A stretch of 37,396 nucleotides of DNA, taken from positions 1 through 37,396 of the forward strand of contig NZ_JACSQZ010000034.1 in assembly GCF_014836325.1 (NCBI RefSeq). The letters run 5' to 3'. Position 1 is the stretch's first letter. Every line of letters starts with the position of its first letter. This DNA is from Clostridium gallinarum (GTDB lineage: Bacteria; Bacillota; Clostridia; Clostridiales; Clostridiaceae). This document shows positions 33,889 to 37,396 of the stretch, piece by piece. The position numbers and the translations under genes are program-made. The notes under the pieces are model-generated. The model saw only the letters and a program-made list of their open reading frames with translations, ran no database searches and was not told where the DNA came from.

Positions 33889-35670
33889 TCAGATATTAGA
33901 AAAAATAGGCTTATCATTAAATTCAAGTTTTTCAATTAAGATATTTTCAGTTTCAAATATTATAATCTCATTTTTCTTTTTAAGAAATCCAGATGGAAGA
34001 TATAAATATTGTATAGGCCCCTTAGACCAATACCTTCCAATATTAAACCCATTTACAAATATACAGCCTTTCCCATATTTAGAGCAATCTATAAAAGTAT
34101 CATAGATATTTTCTAATTCAACGTTAAAACGATAAAACATTGGTGTCTCTACTTTACTTACAATATTTTCTTCAAATTTAATTTTAGATATCATTTCTTT
34201 ACTAAATGGTAATGGATATTGAATCCATCCACTTTGGAAATGATTATTTATCATTACCCCACCTTTTATTCCTTTTCTTTGAGTCGAAGAATTTAACTTA
34301 TGTCCATAATTTACTCTTCCTAGATTTTCAACTAATATATCAACACTTATAGACTCATTTTTACTACTAAATTTAACTTCTTCTCCTATTTCTTCTTTAT
34401 ATTGAACTGCCATAAACTTTTCATCAATATATATATGACATCTATCCGAAGCATCAATAATTTTCAAATTTTCATCATGATGATAATTTTTAATTTTAGT
34501 TCTATATAATATATACCCATAGTTACAATCTAAATCTTCCATACTATGTGTATATATAGTATGTCTTTCTTCTGATATTTCAGAAATAATAGACATCAAG
34601 CTTACTGCTCCATCAACTTTATAACTACCAAGATTTTTTAATATTCTTTTTCTTGGATCTAATTGTTCTATATTAGGATAAAGTGATTTTATAACCTTCT
34701 GTAATTCATAATATTTATCTGTAGGATTACCCCATTCTGTTAATACAGCATCATAATCATAAGAGGTAACCTGTGGTAAATCATTATTTCCTCTTGCAGA
34801 ACAACCATTCATAAAGCCAAAATTTGTTCCTCCTCTAAACATATAAAGATTTATACTTCCAACCTTAAGCATTTCCCTTACATCTTCAGCTAGATCAATG
34901 GCATCTCTACGAATAACTCCTTCTCCCCATCTATTAAACCATCCATCCCAATATTCCATACACATAAGAGGCCATTCTTTTCCATTTTCTGATATGAATT
35001 TTTTTAGAATTTGACAATTTTCCTTTGACTTTGAACCAAAGTTTCCAGCTACAAAAATATTCTCTTCAATTAATGAACCTGATTCTAAAGCCTCTATCCA
35101 TGTACCATCAGAAGTAAATAATGGAACATCAATACCATTTTCTCTCATTATTGAAGCTATGATTTTTAAATATTCTTTTTCATTACCATATGACCCATAT
35201 TCATTTTCAACTTGCATCATCAAAACTGGTCCATCTTTAGTTATTTGATATTTTATTAACCTAGACAATAATTCTTCATAATAATTACGAAGTTTATTAA
35301 TAAATTTGGTATCTGAACTTCTAAGTTTTATTTCCTTATCTTTTAAGAGCCAAGCAGGAAGTCCTCCGAATTCCCACTCTGCACATATATACGGGCTAGG
35401 TCTTAAAATAACATATAGCCCTAAGTTTTTAGCAATCTCTAAAAATTTTTCTACATCATTAATTCCATGAAAATCGAATTTACCTTCATATGGCTCATGA
35501 ACATTCCAAGGAATATAAGTCTCTACTGTATTAAAGCCTATAGCTTTTAAATTAAATAGAGTATCTTCCCACTGAGAAGGATTTATTCTAAAATAATGAA
35601 CAGCTCCAGATAAAATTTTAAATTTACTATCATCTAGATAAAACTCTTCTCTTATTTCAAACTTAGCCAT
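33889..35670 (-). CDS. Cytosolic beta-galactosidase (GH35, BgaC-like)
   Basis: 593 residues, no signal peptide. N-terminal barrel with ILSGAVHYFRINPSQW, NTVETYIPWNVHEP, RPSPYICAEWEFGGLPAWLL, the GH35 signature GPVLMMQVENEYGSYG (acid Glu157, the second Glu of ENE) and nucleophile Glu239 in CMEYWDGWFNRWGE; YMFRGGTNFGFMNG. Two beta-domains follow (CHIYIDEKF; CIFVNGFNIGRYWSKGPIQYLYLP). The best-known cytosolic relative, pneumococcal BgaC, acts on Gal-beta-1,3-GlcNAc. Its ATG overlaps the stop of the upstream PTS IIC by one base, implying that the PTS imports its substrate, perhaps lacto-N-biose or galacto-N-biose; the exact sugar is inferred. Confidence 0.94.
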   Translation of the reverse strand: MAKFEIREEFYLDDSKFKILSGAVHYFRINPSQWEDTLFNLKAIGFNTVETYIPWNVHEPYEGKFDFHGINDVEKFLEIAKNLGLYVILRPSPYICAEWEFGGLPAWLLKDKEIKLRSSDTKFINKLRNYYEELLSRLIKYQITKDGPVLMMQVENEYGSYGNEKEYLKIIASIMRENGIDVPLFTSDGTWIEALESGSLIEENIFVAGNFGSKSKENCQILKKFISENGKEWPLMCMEYWDGWFNRWGEGVIRRDAIDLAEDVREMLKVGSINLYMFRGGTNFGFMNGCSARGNNDLPQVTSYDYDAVLTEWGNPTDKYYELQKVIKSLYPNIEQLDPRKRILKNLGSYKVDGAVSLMSIISEISEERHTIYTHSMEDLDCNYGYILYRTKIKNYHHDENLKIIDASDRCHIYIDEKFMAVQYKEEIGEEVKFSSKNESISVDILVENLGRVNYGHKLNSSTQRKGIKGGVMINNHFQSGWIQYPLPFSKEMISKIKFEENIVSKVETPMFYRFNVELENIYDTFIDCSKYGKGCIFVNGFNIGRYWSKGPIQYLYLPSGFLKKKNEIIIFETENILIEKLEFNDKPIFSNI

Positions 35671-37022
35671 TAAACTATCTCCTTATCCGCCATTTTAACA
35701 AAAGGTAAGTAAACTAATATTGAAATTGCTAAAGTCACTAATGATAATACAATTGCTCTCCAGTCAAATCCTGTGGAGAAGAAACCATATAATACAGGTG
35801 GCATAACCCATGTAACATTTTGAGTAACTGGTGCTACCCATCCTAAACTTGTTGCCAAATAAGAAACTGCAGCCATTAATGAAGGTGATAATAAGAATGG
35901 TATAAATAAAATTGGATTCATTACTGTAGGAAGTCCATACATAACAGGTTCTCCTATATTAAATAAAACTGGAGCTATACCTAATTTTGCAACTTCTTTA
36001 TAGTGACTATTTTTAGATTTCCAGAATATCGCTATTAATAATCCCAATGTTCCATACCATACAAAGGATCCATAAGATACACTTGTCCATAAATATGGAA
36101 TTGGTTGATTATTTTGAAAAGCTTCCATATTAGCTAATAACGCCACACCAAATATCCCTTCCATAATCGGTGCCATAACATTTCCACCGTGAATACCAAA
36201 GAACCAGAATAATTGTGTCAAGAATGCAATAAGTACAACAGCTATGAAACTTTGTGATAAGCCTAGTAATGGAGTTTGAAGTACTTTATATATCCAATCA
36301 ATTAATAATTGTCCAGTGATTTTATTAAATGCATATACAAAAATAGCTACAACATATAATGCAACAAAGCCAGGAATTATTGACATGAAAGGTTTTGCAA
36401 TAGCTGGTGGTACTGCATCAGGTAACTTAATTGTCCAATTTTTATTCATCAACTTACTAAAGATAACACAAGCTATAAAACCAATAATAATTGCAGTAAA
36501 ATAACCATTTGAATTAATTTGAGATCCAGGAATTATACCACTAACTGTAATAGAAAGATTATTTCCTTCAACAGCTACATCTTTAATACCTTTAAAAATC
36601 TCTGATAAAATTTGTCCATCTGAATTAGGTAGTTTAACACTTTTAGTAATAGAATTACTAATAGCTATGATAAAAGCTGAAAGAGCAACTATTCCTGATG
36701 ATAAGGTGTCTGTCTTATAAATTTTAGCAACATTTACACCTAAAGAAAAAATAAATAATAAAGATACTATAGCTAAGCTTCCTTTAAATATTAAATTATT
36801 TATATCTACAATCCAACTAAATGTTTCTGGAATAGAAGTATTACCAAATTGTCCAGGTACATCTACTAAAAATGCGTTTAGTAAAAGTGCGATAGAACCG
36901 GTCATAACAACAGGCATAGTTCCTATAAAAGCATTTCTAAGAGCTATTAAGAATTTTTGATTACTTATTTTTGAAGCAATTGGCAATAAATATTTTTCAA
37001 TAGATTCCATTAACTTATTCAT
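35670..37022 (-). CDS. PTS lactose/cellobiose-family EIIC, intact
   Basis: 450 residues from the ATG at 37022 (MNKLMESIEKYLLPIASKIS) behind GTGAGGAG; a GTG at 37037 in frame is part of that ribosome site. About ten membrane segments; motifs FIGTMPVVMTGSIALLLNAF, NWTIKLPDAVPPAIAKPF, FWFFGIHGGNVMAPIM, FNIGEPVMYGLPTVMNPILF and TWVMPPVLYGFFSTG. No fused IIA or IIB, so it must borrow them; the IIA and IIB at 31112-31782 are the nearest candidates. Translationally coupled to GH35. Confidence 0.94.
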   Translation of the reverse strand: MNKLMESIEKYLLPIASKISNQKFLIALRNAFIGTMPVVMTGSIALLLNAFLVDVPGQFGNTSIPETFSWIVDINNLIFKGSLAIVSLLFIFSLGVNVAKIYKTDTLSSGIVALSAFIIAISNSITKSVKLPNSDGQILSEIFKGIKDVAVEGNNLSITVSGIIPGSQINSNGYFTAIIIGFIACVIFSKLMNKNWTIKLPDAVPPAIAKPFMSIIPGFVALYVVAIFVYAFNKITGQLLIDWIYKVLQTPLLGLSQSFIAVVLIAFLTQLFWFFGIHGGNVMAPIMEGIFGVALLANMEAFQNNQPIPYLWTSVSYGSFVWYGTLGLLIAIFWKSKNSHYKEVAKLGIAPVLFNIGEPVMYGLPTVMNPILFIPFLLSPSLMAAVSYLATSLGWVAPVTQNVTWVMPPVLYGFFSTGFDWRAIVLSLVTLAISILVYLPFVKMADKEIV

Positions 37023-37088
37023 TTTATATCTCCTCACTTTAATTTTTTATAATTCCAAATAAATGAAAATCATTTTTTTATTCTTTAA

Positions 37089-37104
37089 TTAAGACAATTC
37101 TTAA
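37089..37104. promoter_or_regulatory. Perfect dyad upstream of IIC-GH35 operon, candidate operator
   Basis: TTAAGA-CAAT-TCTTAA, 67-82 bases before the IIC start and downstream of a TATAAT at 37169-37164 (minus), which has a poor -35 (TTGTGA, 15 bases away). Resembles a regulator binding site. Otherwise the 374-base stretch 37023-37396 holds only the short reading frame at 37284-37328 and 11 codons at the edge. Confidence 0.4.
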
Positions 37105-37283
37105 CTTACTTACAATATTTGTAATTTCAAATTATTACTTTTGTCCAACACTTTATTAAGAACATTATATAATTCTGAAAAATATCACAATTCTATTTAA
37201 TCGTTTACTTTAAATCAATAACTTACTCTTATACTTATGTTTAATTTAGTTATTTAACATCAAGCTATAAAAAGAGAATTTAT

Positions 37284-37328
37284 TTACAAAGACTTTTCCC
37301 AAACATTAATTACTTCTAAATTAAACAT
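37284..37328 (-). pseudogene. 14-codon reading frame with strong ribosome site, probable gene remnant
   Basis: An excellent AAAGGAGGGG site is followed by an ATG (37328) and MFNLEVINVWEKSL, then TAA. The site is as strong as that of any full gene here, so this may be the 5' end of a gene lost by deletion or nonsense mutation, or a leader peptide. Upstream, in another frame, SKALRRILAR and a TAA at 37362-37364 could be the last codons of a gene beyond the window. Confidence 0.3.
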
Positions 37329-37396
37329 CTTTTCACCCCTCCTTTTCTTATAAATAATTATTTATCTAGCCAATATTCTTCTTAAAGCCTTAGAAT

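Overview
The window is about 28% GC by eye, with clostridial codon use, AAGGAGG-type ribosome binding sites and several sortase-anchored proteins. It fits a host-associated, low-GC Firmicute, most likely Clostridium sensu stricto (C. perfringens-like). I do not assign a species. Every gene but one lies on the minus strand; the exception is the regulator at 23460-24539. I see no tRNA, rRNA, CRISPR array or insertion sequence.

Layout. (1) 1-2549: two tandem paralogues, each an extracellular solute-binding domain, a membrane helix and a cytoplasmic EAL (cyclic-di-GMP phosphodiesterase) domain; the first is cut by the window edge. (2) 2672-5661: a heavily decayed LPXTG-anchored polysaccharide lyase family 8 gene (hyaluronate/chondroitin lyase type) with six in-frame stops and three frameshifts. 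(3) 5776-13444: an intact glycosaminoglycan disaccharide operon in the order gntR, ugl, PTS IIB-IIC-IID-IIA (mannose family), yajC-like, heparinase II/III-like, small sugar-binding-like protein. (4) 13537-17010: kduI-kduD and kdgA-kdgK, which carry the released unsaturated uronate to pyruvate and glyceraldehyde-3-phosphate. (5) 17320-29900: two very large cell-wall proteins, a C5a-peptidase-like subtilase and a modular beta-hexosaminidase (GH20, CBM32, cohesin and FIVAR modules), either side of one ArsR-like regulator on the opposite strand. (6) 30116-31054: the 3' remnant of another surface protein. (7) 31112-37022: a lactose/cellobiose-family PTS (IIA, IIB, a TIM-barrel-like protein, a broken IIC) next to an intact second IIC coupled to a cytosolic GH35 beta-galactosidase.

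How it works together. The theme is foraging on host glycans. Unsaturated GAG disaccharides enter through the mannose-family PTS, are split by Ugl, and the uronate half goes through KduI, KduD, KdgK and KdgA. The local extracellular lyase is dead, so disaccharides must come from another lyase in the genome or from neighbours. GH20 and GH35 would handle N-acetylhexosamine- and galactose-ended glycans, and the subtilase would cut host protein.

Two regulatory patterns can be read from the sequence. A TTAAC-N2-GTTAA-type dyad lies just downstream of the promoters of gntR, kduI and kdgA. A separate 17-bp identical element (ACGATGTTCTATATATA, plus strand) lies upstream of both the subtilase and the GH20 gene, with the ArsR-like regulator between them.
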